In this document: positions 21,146-31,577 of the stretch, in pieces
Numbering within the stretch: position 1 is the stretch's first letter
Layout of the letters: every line of letters begins with the position of its first letter
Assembly: GCF_023516215.1 (NCBI RefSeq)
Contig: NZ_CP097349.1
Coordinates: 2,232,001-2,296,000, forward strand
Source of the DNA: Cytobacillus pseudoceanisediminis
Lineage (GTDB): Bacteria > Bacillota > Bacilli > Bacillales > Cytobacillaceae
Direction: 5' to 3'
DNA: 64,000 nucleotides
Program-made: the position numbers and the translations under genes
Notes under the pieces: generated by a model
Database searches by the model: none
Seen by the model: the letters and a program-made list of their open reading frames with translations, nothing else
What the model was told of the DNA's origin: nothing

Positions 21146-21477
21146 CTAATCTAATTTCTCAAGCTCTGCCACTGCTTCTTCCAATGCTTCTCGGGAAGGG
21201 AGCCTTCCTGAAGCATCACTTTTATTTCTGCAATCAGCTTGCTGCGCTCTTGAAATTTATGAAATAATAATAGCTTTTCTTCATACTCTTCAAGCATTGC
21301 TTCTGTTCTTTTAATGTTGTCATATACCGCTTGCCGGCTAACATCATATTCCTCGGCAATCTCTCCAAGCGAAAAATCATCCAGGTAGTACAGGGACATA
21401 TAGCTTCTCTGCTTAGGAGTTAACAACGATTGATAGAAATCATATAGGTAGTTCATCCTCGTTGTTTTTTCGAGCAT
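21146..21477 (-). CDS. ylxM: YlxM, helix-turn-helix protein of the SRP locus, C-terminal indel
   Basis: A small sigma-70-region-4-like helix-turn-helix protein ([20 protein letters not shown]) that is conserved next to ffh and in streptococci modulates SRP assembly. The last residues are out of frame: one more A near 21195 restores [16 protein letters not shown] and a stop at 21146, giving 110 residues as in B. subtilis; without it the protein ends in an unrelated Trp-rich tail. In B. subtilis ftsY lies directly upstream; here the 12-kb operon intervenes. Confidence 0.9.
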
Positions 21478-21600
21478 TCCCTATTCCCCCTTGTTAAGTG
21501 AAAAGCCTTTACAAAGTAAGTTTACATAGAAGTTCATAGCATGTCAAGAAAATATCTTTACAGGGTTAATTATTCATTTTATTTTCACTTTATAATTTAG

Positions 21601-21689
21601 CCCGTTGATTTCAGCACGGGGCACTTGGCTTTCCGCGGGGAGGAACGGGAGCCTCTGAGCAGGAGTCAAGTGCGCTGCAATCAGCTCAG
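21601..21689 (+). repeat. Modular intergenic repeat, copy B (short)
   Basis: Contains CCCGTTGATTTCAG, GCACTTGGCTTTCCG, GGGAGGAACGGGAGCCTC, CAGGAGTCAAGTGC and CAATCAGCTCAG, the same modules as copy A but without the AAGGAAATGCG block. CACTTG and CAAGTG arms at its two sides can pair. Lies between the accessory operon and ylxM. Confidence 0.8.
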
Positions 21690-21740
21690 CGATCTATAAT
21701 ACTTTTCTAAATCCAGCATACGTTATTGAAAAATCCCCAC

Positions 21741-24517
21741 TTACTTTTTCCTGTTTTTTGCATCCAGCAGCCTTTTCATGCGTTCTTCTCTTTCTTTCGG
21801 CGAGGATTCTGCTGGAGGTTTTGGCCGGTTTGTTTTTTCTTTTCTTTTGTTTTTTCCGGTGTTTCTTTTACAGTAGTTCCCCCTTGAAGTTTATCAGGCA
21901 TCTGCACGGAAGGAGATTTTTTTCCCTGGAAGCTTTAAGGTTTTGAATTTTAATAGGAGCCTCTGGCTTTTCCTTTTTATTTCTGTTTTTCTTCAAAATT
22001 CCCGCAGCGATAGCAGTCAAGCCAAAGCGCCTTAAAGCGATTTCTGAAAAAAAGATCAGGAATGCAGCGAGAAGCAGCCATTCGCTGATTGGCTGTTTGG
22101 TGCTGGCTGGTTTTTGAGCGGTCGGAAAGCTTCTTCTCCGCTTTCCAGCTCCTTGCCGCCAGTCATTTTTGAGAGTGTCTCCAAATGCTCTTTATTTGTA
22201 CCCTTTTGCAAATACTCTTCTGAATAGGGAATAGTAAAACCAGTCTGATGAACCTGTATATTCCCATTTTGATCTGTCTGTTTAATATTTAAAAAATACA
22301 TTCCTGCACTTTCAGGCATTGCCGCCTCATATTTACCTGGAGCAGTAAGCCTAATATTGGCTTCTATCTGATCGCCCGTTTCCGATACAATGGATGCCTC
22401 AATTGGCAAAGATCTGCTTGCCGCAGACTCCAGGCTGAGCACTGTATTGCCATCCTTATTCTCAACAGCAACCCTGTATGGTTCACTTTCATATTGCGGC
22501 AGGGTTTTGGTGACAAGCTGATTAATAAATGATGGCCACTTTTCCCATCTGGCCCAATCTCCTGACCATTTGCCCGAGGAGTCGGATGTAAAGGCAGCTG
22601 CCCGCCCCATTCCGTATTGCCATTCAGCAAGTACAGGATCCTCTATTTCGCTTAACAGCGGCACCTGTGCTCGCGGCTTGGCCGTAGCAGCTATATAGGC
22701 ATTCATTTCCGGAACACCTTTTTCAAAGAGTGAGGACCAGTCCGGGTAGGGCTGAACACTTGGAAAGAATGGATTGTCTTCGATATAGGTTCTCGTAGCC
22801 ATTACGGTTTCACGTGATAAAATGCTCGGAATGACGGAAGAGTCTGTAACATCATAAAAACGCCCTGATCCCATTCCCGCAAGATCTTCAAGAAGCCCTC
22901 TATCAGCATCCTGACCAAGTGCAACAGTTGATAGAGTGATATTTTTCTCTTTCCCGTCTTCGATTAAAAGCTCATAGTCTCCATTTGTGGCAGATTGGCC
23001 ATCTGTCAGCAAAATAATATGCTTTCTCTGAAGCTGCAATTCTTCAAGCTCACTGTAGGCTTGTTCCAGAGAAGTAAAGATTTCTGTCCCCCGCCTGGAG
23101 TTATAGATCTGATTTTTTCAATTGCCTTCTTTTTATCTTTGAGAGGCTCGGTTTCAAGGATTTCCCATGGCCGGTCATCAAATGCAATGAATCCGAGTGT
23201 ATCTTCTTCACGCAGCAGTTCCACTGATCGGACAGCCGCTTCTTTTGCCAATTCAATTTTATTCCCGGCCATGCTTCCAGAGCGGTCCATAACTAATACC
23301 AGGCCTAAGGAAGGCATTTCTTTCTTGCCCTTGATATCCATATCCACAGGCAGCAATTTCTCAATCGGAGTTTTAAAATAGCCCCCCAGCCCGAAGCTTT
23401 CTTCACCGCCGAACATAATAAAACCAGTGCCGAATTCCTTAACTGCCTTCTCCATCAGCGTCATTTGATGCTCTGAGATAACTGTTGCAGGAACATTATT
23501 AAAAATAATCGACTGATATTGCAAATACCCTGAGAGAACGGTTGGAAGCTTCTCTGGGAGAACCGTGTCTGTCTCGAGGCCTGAACCTTTTAACAGATTC
23601 GCAATATCACCCGCGTCCTTCCCTTGTACGATCAGGACCTTAGGAGTTCCCTTAACATTAACAACCGAGTGCAGTGTATTGTTTTCAGAGAAGGTGTCCT
23701 GGTCAGCAGCTATCTCTGCCTTATATACCGTTAACCCTGCAGTATCTGCCTTGTGAGTAAAGGTATATACATTTTTCCCTTCATTCACTTGAACGCTTTC
23801 CTTTAAAACCTCTTTATGATTTACAGATAATCTGATATCAGCTTCTTTGGCAATATTGCTGGTAACTTCTATTGTAATCGGAGCCTCTTCTCCTAAATAA
23901 AGTGATGGAGGCATCTTTAATTCTGAAATTGATACATCGTCACCTGCTGCTGTTCTTAATGGCACATGGTCAATCTCGATATTTCGATTCTTTAAAACTG
24001 AGGCAGCCTCCAGGCTTTTGCCTGCCGTTTCATTTCCGTCCGTCATCAAGACAATTCTGCCAGAAGAATCCCTCGGAATGAGTGAAGCGGCAAATTGCAG
24101 GCCTGCTTCCAGATTCGATTGAGAATCATCTGCTTTCCCGTTAAATTCGGTAATAGCTTCACGGTTCCTGCCCAAATTCTGTTCAAGCACCACATTTTTG
24201 CCAAAAGCCGCCACCGCAAATTGATCCTCACTTTTCCTTTTGCTGGCACTGTTTTCTATCCAGGCAAGTGCTTCATCATTTGAACCGATGCTTGCAGAGC
24301 GGTCTGCAAGATATACGACGGTCTGCCCCTTAACCGGAAGGAGGACCTGCGGGACGGTTAGTGCAAAAATTAACAATGAGAAAATGACCAGTCTTAGACT
24401 GGCAATCCAAAATTTTTCGTTGCCTTTTCCTCTGTGATTTCGAATAAACAAAAAAACCATAATGACAGCAGGAATCAGGAACAGAAACAGGAAGGGATAT
24501 TTAACCTCGATGCCCAC
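21741..24517 (-). CDS. Membrane protein with two VWA domains and an amidotransferase-like domain, four indels
   Basis: Last gene of the accessory operon. Two N-terminal membrane segments (about 7-25, 37-57), a first VWA domain with metal site DRSAS (72-76), a region resembling the class-I glutamine amidotransferase-like fold (about 290-400, FIMFGGEESFGLGGYF), a second VWA domain with DRSGS (411-415), a membrane segment (WLLLAAFLIFFSEIAL) and a Lys-rich tail. Four single-base losses (23088-23092, about 22106, about 21921, about 21842) break the frame; restored length is about 926 residues. GTG start at 24517 has GGGAGG upstream and overlaps the previous gene by 17 bp. No named gene recognised. 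Confidence 0.82.
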
Positions 24518-26273
24518 GGCGATATACCTCCCATTCGATAGCAATCAGTATAAAAGCAATTAAAGCCAGCCAGAACCAGAGGCTTTCGTTGGGCCTTTGG
24601 ATCATGCTGTTTTTTTCAGATGATTTGTCATTCACTGTAAAAGATTCTGCTATTTCTGCATTTTTCTCCCTTTCATCCAGAAGGACAGAAAAATAATAAA
24701 TTTGATTTCCTGATACCGCCTGGTAAGTTCCGGGAATCACAGGAGCTTTAAAGTTTTCTTTGTTTAGATCAAGGGAGTAGAGATTTTCGTCTTTATTATT
24801 GAAAATCTCCCATCTTCCATTTCCTTTGCCAATATTTATCCATCTCTCTTCTCCGGCGCTGAAATATCCAAGGAAATCTGATTGCTGGGATAACCACTGG
24901 TAAGAGTTATACAAAAAGATCGGAAAACCTGGCAGGAGCGGCCAATCTGTGTCGGATAGATCGAAATTGACAATAATAATTGGCTGTCCATTCTGCATTC
25001 CCCTCTGTATTAAAGGAATGTCTCCACTTTTCAAAACAGTCTCCCATTCTCCTTTCAATGCAGCGGAAGCGGAACTGATATACACACGCCCAAAGTCTGC
25101 ATATTCAAATAAAGGATCCTCATCCCCCGAAATTGCCTCTTTTAGTTTTGTTTTTTCCTTGCCTGTGTTAAAAAAGATCATTGGCAGCTCTGGAAGTTCC
25201 GATAATGTGCTTCCTTCTGCTACAACCACACCCTTCATTTCAAAACCTTTGAGAGCAGCTGGATCCGTCTGCAGCAATTCGGCTCCTATGGTTTGAAAGC
25301 CCTTCACCGCAAACGGATTTACATCCCCCATTGTGTATACCTTTGGTTTTGGGTCTGTGTAAATAGAGGCTGCGAAATTATCTGCTCTGTAGCCGTCATT
25401 AATGGAAACGGATGCCTCATAATAAGGTTTTTCAGGCAGGTTTTTAATTTGGACGGTTGTTTGTTCATTTGCTTTCAATGATAAATTTTGTTCAAACAAG
25501 ACTTCATCCTCAAATTGGACGGTAAAACCTGTTTCTATATTTTCGGAAGACTGGTTTTCTATCACGGCAATGGCTGAGATACCATCACCAGCTGCAGCTG
25601 TCCCAAACGATTGCAGCGAGACGTTCCTTGCATCCTCTCCGATATTATGTGCAACAGTGTATAGGCCAGCCAGTTCCTCCATTAAATCATTCTTTACAGC
25701 CGAATCTGAAAAAATATGAAGAGCTGTGTCTTTTCCAGAAGATAAGGAACCTGCCAAAAGAATGGCTTTATCCATATTTTCATGTTCATAAGTAAGTTTC
25801 AGCCCATCAATGGTTCTGCGAATGGCATTTGGATCATCTTCACGGCTTAATAGGATCTCATTTTTCTCTCCTGCTTTAATCAGGGTTACCTGATGGCCAT
25901 TAAGTTTGCCGGCAAGGTCAAGCATTTCCTCTTTTGCCATCTCAAAACGGCTCTTTCCTCCGTGTTCAGCCGACATAGAGGCGGATGGGTCTATAATGAT
26001 GATTAAATGTTCTCCTTTTAAAGAATCTTCAAGCCAAAATGGGCGCACAAGGGCCAGCATCAATAAGATCAGAGCCAATAATTGCAGCCAAAATAATAGA
26101 TTCTGCTGAAGATTTTTCAGCCAAGGGGAAGCCTGCCATTCGTTCAGCACCTGCTCCCAGAGCAGATTGGATGAAACGGTCTTTTCAGTGTACTGCTTCC
26201 GAAAGAAATAAAATAAGATAACAGCCCCTATGAAAATGGCTAATACAAAATAGATAGGATTTAAGAATTGCAT
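24501..26273 (-). CDS. BatA-like membrane protein with one VWA domain
   Basis: 590 residues, intact. Begins with a BatA N-terminal region (MQFLNPIYFVLAIFIGAVIL, membrane) and a second membrane segment (about 57-75), then a VWA domain with a DPSAS metal site, a long extracytoplasmic beta-rich region, and a final membrane segment (about 565-583) with a short Arg/His tail. The ATG at 26273 has AGGTGAGG upstream; a longer in-frame start at 26399 lies inside the preceding gene and is rejected. Topology places the VWA domain outside or at the membrane. Substrate unknown. Confidence 0.85.
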   Translation of the reverse strand: MQFLNPIYFVLAIFIGAVILFYFFRKQYTEKTVSSNLLWEQVLNEWQASPWLKNLQQNLLFWLQLLALILLMLALVRPFWLEDSLKGEHLIIIIDPSASMSAEHGGKSRFEMAKEEMLDLAGKLNGHQVTLIKAGEKNEILLSREDDPNAIRRTIDGLKLTYEHENMDKAILLAGSLSSGKDTALHIFSDSAVKNDLMEELAGLYTVAHNIGEDARNVSLQSFGTAAAGDGISAIAVIENQSSENIETGFTVQFEDEVLFEQNLSLKANEQTTVQIKNLPEKPYYEASVSINDGYRADNFAASIYTDPKPKVYTMGDVNPFAVKGFQTIGAELLQTDPAALKGFEMKGVVVAEGSTLSELPELPMIFFNTGKEKTKLKEAISGDEDPLFEYADFGRVYISSASAALKGEWETVLKSGDIPLIQRGMQNGQPIIIVNFDLSDTDWPLLPGFPIFLYNSYQWLSQQSDFLGYFSAGEERWINIGKGNGRWEIFNNKDENLYSLDLNKENFKAPVIPGTYQAVSGNQIYYFSVLLDEREKNAEIAESFTVNDKSSEKNSMIQRPNESLWFWLALIAFILIAIEWEVYRRGHRG

Positions 26274-26280
26274 TGTGTCC

Positions 26281-27145
26281 TCACCTGACCAGCCCCTTCG
26301 CATACAGATCCCTGAAAAGAACGGACTGAAGATCTCTTGTTTCCGGAGCAAAGATATACTGGCCGCCATACCGTTTGCATAAAATCTCAAGCTGTTCATT
26401 ATGTTCTTTTAGGCGCTTTTCATATTCAGCTAATATGGAAGGGCTCATGCTGACATTTACAGCAGTCCCAATTTCACTATCAATCAACTTTATATCTCCA
26501 GAATATGCAGGAGTAAGCTCTTCATCTGCCTGCACCTGAAATAGCCAGAACTCCTGTTTTAACCCCTGAGCTTCCTAAAAAGGCTTTCCCAATCCTGAAG
26601 GGGCTCAAAGCCATCCGCTATTATTACAGCAAGCTGCTGATGTTTAGAAAGAGTTTCTTTAAGACAGCCCAGAAAGTTTGTGGACTGAGCTGCAGGTTCA
26701 ATTTTTGGATTTCCATGAACGTTCGCCTGCTGTAAACAGAGCCTTTCCTTTTGATAGGCTGTACGCCTGCAGAAGAAACTGGTGAAAAGAAAAGCCGGTC
26801 TTCACTTGAAAGCACCATAAAGCTTAAAGCTGATGCCAGCGCTTTGGCATATTCCCATTTCTGCTGGATTTTTGTCATTGAAGACGTTGCATCCAGGTAA
26901 ACTGCAATAGAAAGCTCCTGCTCATCCAGGAAGCGTTTAATATAATGTTTTTGTGTTCTGCCATAGACATTCCAATCTATTTGCCGAATATCGTCACCAG
27001 GCTGATAGGCCCTGAAATCAGAGAATTCCATGGAAGATCCGAATTTATGGGATTTCCTGGACCCTGAATGATATCCTCTTTTCCTTGTCTTTGCAGCAAT
27101 CTTTCGTTTTTGAAGCTTTCCAAGAATAGCTTGATGGCTGTTCAT
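26281..27145 (-). CDS. DUF58 protein of a MoxR-VWA system, two indels
   Basis: Contains the DUF58 signature (SMEFSDFRAYQPGDDIRQID and the following WNVYGR), which is usual beside MoxR ATPases, then a degenerate VWA-like fold (YLDATSSM). The frame breaks at the A5 run 26702-26706 and the G4 run 26563-26566; adding one base at each gives a continuous 288-residue protein ending in LFRDLYAKGLVR. Its ATG overlaps the moxR stop by one base. Function of DUF58 proteins is not established; B. subtilis YeaD is a relative. Confidence 0.83.
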
Positions 27146-28149
27146 CAGCTCTTAGCTCCCCAGGAAGTTTCTTTTAACAAAACTTCAATAATTGAATCCG
27201 CTGAAATACCCGCTGCTTCTCCCTCAAAGTTCAAAATAAGACGATGCCGCAAAACCGGATAGGCAACGTTTTTAATGTCCCCTATTGATACATGGAATCG
27301 TCCGGAGCACATGGCTCTTGCTTTTGCCATACTTATCAGACTCTGAAGGCCGCGTGGACCGCTCCCATATTGGACGTGCTTTTTCACTGTTTCTGGTGCC
27401 CCCTCTGAATCCGGGTGCGTTGCAGTGACCATCCAAACGGCATAATCCAGGATTTCATCTGATAGGAGAATTTCTCTCGAAAGCTCCTGAAGAGCAATGA
27501 CATCCTTCAATCCGGCAGCTTTATTTAAATGGATTTTTTGCGACCCCGTTGTCCTCCTGGCAATTTCTTTTAATTCTTCTTTAGTCGGATACACAACATT
27601 CACCTTGCATAAAAACCGGTCCGTTTGTGCTTCCGGCAAGGGATAAGTCCCTTCCATATCAATCGGGTTTTGAGTTGCGAGTACAAAAAATGGCTTTTCC
27701 ATCTTTTGGGTTTCGCCCATAATCGTGACCGTTTTTTCTCCCATTGCCTCGAGCAGGGCACTTTGTGTTTTTGGTGTTGCCCTGTTAATTTCATCTGCCA
27801 GAATGATGTTGGCGAAAATGGGCCCTTTATGAAAACTGAATGTTTGCCTGCCAGCTTTATTAGGCTGAAGCAGCATGGTTCCAGTTATATCTGAAGGCAT
27901 AATATCAGGGGTGAATTGAATGCGTGAAAATTTAAGATCAAGTACTTCAGCAATGGTTTTAATGAGCATAGTTTTACCCAGCCCTGGCAAACCTTCAAGC
28001 AAAACATGCCCTCCTGAGAATATGCTCCATAGTACATGTTCGACCACTTCTTCCTGGCCGACTATAAATGATTGAATTTCATCTTTTACTCTTGCAATGA
28101 TATCTGCCGCTTGTGCGAATTGCTGTTCTTTTTCCTGTGTTACCGACAT
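27145..28149 (-). CDS. MoxR-family AAA+ ATPase
   Basis: 334 residues, intact. Walker A GLPGLGKT, Walker B with ILADEINRATPKTQSALLEAM, and the MoxR-typical EGTYPLPEAQTDRF sensor region. MoxR ATPases act with VWA proteins as chaperones that insert metal or mature complexes. I use the ATG at 28149 (AAGGAG eight bases upstream) rather than the GTG at 28158 that overlaps the binding site. Sits in the middle of the operon, directly before the DUF58 and VWA genes, the standard order. Confidence 0.92.
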   Translation of the reverse strand: MSVTQEKEQQFAQAADIIARVKDEIQSFIVGQEEVVEHVLWSIFSGGHVLLEGLPGLGKTMLIKTIAEVLDLKFSRIQFTPDIMPSDITGTMLLQPNKAGRQTFSFHKGPIFANIILADEINRATPKTQSALLEAMGEKTVTIMGETQKMEKPFFVLATQNPIDMEGTYPLPEAQTDRFLCKVNVVYPTKEELKEIARRTTGSQKIHLNKAAGLKDVIALQELSREILLSDEILDYAVWMVTATHPDSEGAPETVKKHVQYGSGPRGLQSLISMAKARAMCSGRFHVSIGDIKNVAYPVLRHRLILNFEGEAAGISADSIIEVLLKETSWGAKS

Positions 28150-28154
28150 TGCAG

Positions 28155-29731
28155 TCACTCCTTGTCAGGATCTATACTAGTAAAATAACTTTTAACGATT
28201 TCCTCTAAATCAGCCGGAAGCTTGTACCGGTCCGTACTTTGCCTGTATGCCTTTTCATAATTCCCAAAAACTTCACTGTATGGTCTGATATTCCCTTTTA
28301 AGACAGGGCCTTCCCCTTCAAACTGTTGTCCTGGATTCCCCTGTCCAAGGCTGCCGTTGTCATTTTCAATATTCGTCTTCCCTTCCATGCCAGATGGGAT
28401 GGTGAGCAGCTCCCTAGACCCCTGTCCGAGCCCGGCACCTCCTCCAAGACCGCTGCCTGAACCATTCCCTGAGCCAGCCCCGGTACCAGATCCCGAACCA
28501 TTTCCTGAGCCGGCTCCATTTCCTGAGCCGCTGCCTGAACCCGCTCCGCTGCCATTGCTGCTGTTTGAGCTATTGCCAGCTTGATTTTGATTATTTTGCT
28601 GATTTGAATTATTCTGCTGCCCCTGCTGAGGCGTATTGGAGGCGTTTCCTGAACTGCCAGGCTGGCCAGGCGGCGAAAACGCTAGCTGTCCCGAGGGCAT
28701 TCCATTCGCAGCCATCTGCTGCTGTAAAGAAACCCCTGAACTCTGCAGAGCTTCCTGTGCTGCAGCCAGCTGTTTTAAAAGCTCTTCTGATTGCAATGCC
28801 TTTTCGAGCTGATCCAGGAGACTTGTCAGCTCTTCTTCAGACAACTGTGCATCACTTCCAGTAAGCTCTTTCAAGGCATTTCTTTGATATTCATTAAGTT
28901 CCTTTCTCTGCTTATCAAGCTTTGAAAACTCTTCCCTAAAGGAAGCCAGATCTTTTTCTTTCAGCATTCGGCTTAATTGTTCTAACCCGCTCTTATCAAG
29001 ATTATTTTTAATATTATCCAGGGCTATTGATTTTTCTTTTTCTTTAATTGCTTTCAACTCAAAGCTTTTTGTTTGTTTCTCTAATTCCTTCAAAGCTTCC
29101 TCAGCTGACTTTTTTCTGCAATCTTGTCTTTTGCTTCTTCTAATGCTTTTTTCACTTCAGGATTCTTTTCTTTCTCAGCTTTTTTCTCAAGTTTCTCTTT
29201 AGCTTCTTCAATTATCTTGATTTCTTTTTCCTGTTTTAGCGCCAATTCCATTTTCTCGCCGGGAATCATGTACAAAAGCACTGCCAGACCTAGGAAAGAC
29301 AAAAACATTAGAAAAGGTTTAGGAAGAATGAAAGTTTTCTTCCTGCCTAAAACCTGATGATGCACCTTTTTCATATGCTTTACTGCATCTGCCAGCTGCA
29401 ATCTTGCAAGAATGCCATCATCGTGAAGGAAAGAATGGGCTGTAATGACCCTGTCTTCAGCTACAAACGTGTTATACAATGATGCAGTCTGGATCATGTC
29501 AGGACGCTTCTTCCAAATTCGAAAAGCTGCATAAATAGCAGACAGAAATAAAATCAGCAGGAGATAATTTTGGAGAAATGGGATAACAAAAAATCTTGCA
29601 GCCATCATAAGAAAAAAGGCCAAGACAGCAGCCGATAAAAGGAACACCTGGAATTCCTTAACGATCAGCTGAAATAGGAGCTGTCTTTTTACCGGTTTTA
29701 AAAGTCTAAGATATTGATTGCGGTTTTCCAC
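28155..29731 (-). CDS. Membrane coiled-coil protein with Gly/Ser/Asn-rich linker, one indel
   Basis: No family name recognised. Three membrane segments (about 29-47, 50-70, 138-156) are followed by a long Lys/Glu coiled coil (about 160-340), a Gln/Asn-rich stretch, a Gly/Ser/Asn repeat (GSGSGNGAGSGNGSGSG type) and a conserved-looking C-terminus (YSEVFGNYEKAYRQSTDRYK). The frame breaks at the T6 run 29110-29115; one more base gives IAEKKSAEEALKELEKQ and 525 residues. The GTG at 29731 has AAGGGA upstream; an ATG at 29740 is too close to it. Gap of 65 bp after the permease gene, 5 bp before moxR. Confidence 0.75.
28432..28556. repeat. In-frame tandem repeat encoding Gly/Ser/Asn linker
   Basis: Imperfect short GC-rich units (on the plus strand CCTGAGCC / CCTGAACC types) repeat within the coiled-coil protein gene. 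They encode alternating Gly, Ser and Asn and raise local GC content well above the flanks. Copy number may vary between strains. Confidence 0.8.
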
Positions 29732-29796
29732 CGATATCATTCCCTTATTAAAATTTACGGGCAATCCCGTCTCCCAGGGATTTGCCCGAATAAATA

Positions 29797-30645
29797 CTAG
29801 CCCTTTTTCATATTGGGACGGAGTTTTTTTATGCTCAGCAGAATAGCTCCAATGAAAATCAATGTGTACGAAATTAAGTATGAAATCCATAAAGGAAATT
29901 CAATGCCTGTTGATCTAGTAATTTCATTGGTCATTTCCGGCTCAAAGGTGCTCATTAGAATAATGACCGGGTTAAGCATAGCCGGGAAGTATGCAAGAGG
30001 ATTTGTTGGCTGAGTCCCTGTATAGCCATATGCATTGGTTAATTGCATAAAAATCAAAGTCAGGAATGCCGTTCCTCCAGCTAGAAATAAAGTAACCCCA
30101 TAGGTGGTAACCATCGAGACAATTGTTTTTCTAATGAGCGTTGAAAATAAGACCCCGAGACTTCCATAAACCAGGATGGTAAATAAATAAAATCCCATTG
30201 TCGTAAGCAGCTGACCTGGGGAAATACCTCCAAATAAAAACACAAAGCTATAGAGAGGCAAACTTGCCGCAATAAGCAAAATCAAATATGAAATGGAAGA
30301 AATCAGCTTGCTCAAAATAATGCTAGAAGAGCTTTGGGTCGTCGTGAGCATGATATTTAAGGTCTGCCTCTCTCTTTCACTGCTGATAACCCCAGCTGTT
30401 AAACCGGGAGTAATAAACAGAATTAAGCCAAGCTGCAATATAGATAGGACCATAAACATTGTCCGGCTCTGATCAGGTTTAAAAAAGCCCTGCATATTAT
30501 TTGACAATGATTCTATAAAGATAAAACCAACAATGATCAGCCCTAATGCCAAGAGGTAAAAGAGTACCCCCAGGTAGCTTTTAAAGCTGCGGAAGCGGAG
30601 CTTAAACTCTTTATTCAGAACAGGATTTACGACTAAATTCTTCAT
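29797..30645 (-). CDS. ABC-2-type transporter permease
   Basis: 282 residues with six hydrophobic segments in the ABC-2 pattern, including a cytosolic coupling region (GVISSERERQTLNIMLTTTQ). It overlaps the ATPase gene by four bases (ATGA), so the two subunits are made together. ABC-2 permeases of this size export drugs, polysaccharides or peptides, or act in gliding-type complexes; the substrate is not shown. Contains the typical MKNLVVNPVLNKEFKLRFRS cytoplasmic start. Confidence 0.9.
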   Translation of the reverse strand: MKNLVVNPVLNKEFKLRFRSFKSYLGVLFYLLALGLIIVGFIFIESLSNNMQGFFKPDQSRTMFMVLSILQLGLILFITPGLTAGVISSERERQTLNIMLTTTQSSSSIILSKLISSISYLILLIAASLPLYSFVFLFGGISPGQLLTTMGFYLFTILVYGSLGVLFSTLIRKTIVSMVTTYGVTLFLAGGTAFLTLIFMQLTNAYGYTGTQPTNPLAYFPAMLNPVIILMSTFEPEMTNEITRSTGIEFPLWISYLISYTLIFIGAILLSIKKLRPNMKKG

Positions 30646-31577
30646 GTCAGCTCAACTCCCTTTGTAATTTCCATAAAGACATCTTCCAGATCCGTTTCTG
30701 CTTCTGCAAAGCTGGTGATCGCTAAATTATTTAAAATGGCTCTTTTCAGCAGTTCTGTTTGTTCTTCAGCTGTCCCTTTATAAATAAACTGAAAAGATGC
30801 TCCGTCTTCCAGTAAAGCCAATTTAAATATATTAGGATCATCCTCAAAGAAAGAAACGGCCTTTTCTGAACTTCCATGAACTTTTACAATGATCAGCCTT
30901 TCTCCCCTCAGCTGTGACTGAATATCAGCAACAGACCCCTGAGCCACCAGTTTTCCCTGGTCAATAATGCCGATGGTATCGCACATTTCTGCAAGTTCAG
31001 GCAGTATATGTGAAGATATTAAAATTGTTTTGCCCATGCTTTTCAATTCTTTTAATATTTCCCTCATTTCAACCCTTGCTCTTGGGTCAAGTCCTGATGC
31101 AGGTTCATCCAGAATCAGCACTTCAGGATCATGGATAAGACACCTGGCCAGGCAGAGACGCTGCTTCATGCCTCTTGATAATAGGTCTACATATGACTCT
31201 CTTTTATTTGACAAGTTGACTAGGTCGAGAAGCTGCGGTATCAGCTTCTCGCGTTCTGCGAATGGTATGCCGTAACTCGCACCGTAGAAGTGCAGATATT
31301 CATCAGCCTTAAGCTGGTCATAAACCCCGAAGAAATCCGGCATATAGCCTATCTGCTTCCTCACGAGTTTTGAATCCTTTTGAACATCATACCCGTTTAC
31401 GTACGCAGAGCCCGAAGTGGGGGCAAGTAAGGTTGCCAAAATGGAGAAGGTTGTGGATTTTCCTGCACCATTCTGTCCGACAAAACCAAATACACTGCCT
31501 TTTTCTATATTTAAATTTAAAGAATCAAGTGCTGTAAATTTTCCGTATCTTTTCGATAAATCCATAATTTCGATCAT
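30642..31577 (-). CDS. ABC transporter ATP-binding protein
   Basis: 311 residues. Walker A GQNGAGKST, Q-loop, signature LLSRGMKQRLCLAR (a variant of LSGGQ), Walker B VLILDEPASGLDP, and the switch histidine in LISSHI. The C-terminal about 90 residues form an extra domain seen in CcmA-type exporters. GGGGAGGT precedes the ATG. It overlaps the gene before and the gene after by four bases each. Partner of the ABC-2 permease. Confidence 0.93.
   Translation of the reverse strand: MIEIMDLSKRYGKFTALDSLNLNIEKGSVFGFVGQNGAGKSTTFSILATLLAPTSGSAYVNGYDVQKDSKLVRKQIGYMPDFFGVYDQLKADEYLHFYGASYGIPFAEREKLIPQLLDLVNLSNKRESYVDLLSRGMKQRLCLARCLIHDPEVLILDEPASGLDPRARVEMREILKELKSMGKTILISSHILPELAEMCDTIGIIDQGKLVAQGSVADIQSQLRGERLIIVKVHGSSEKAVSFFEDDPNIFKLALLEDGASFQFIYKGTAEEQTELLKRAILNNLAITSFAEAETDLEDVFMEITKGVELT

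Noticed and set aside
26274..26399. Longer N-terminus for the BatA-like protein
   Set aside because: It would overlap the DUF58 gene in another frame; AGGTGAGG and the membrane start at 26273 fit better.
28357..28584. Pro/Glu-rich plus-strand frame
   Set aside because: It is the reverse reading of the Gly/Ser/Asn tandem repeat in the coiled-coil protein gene.
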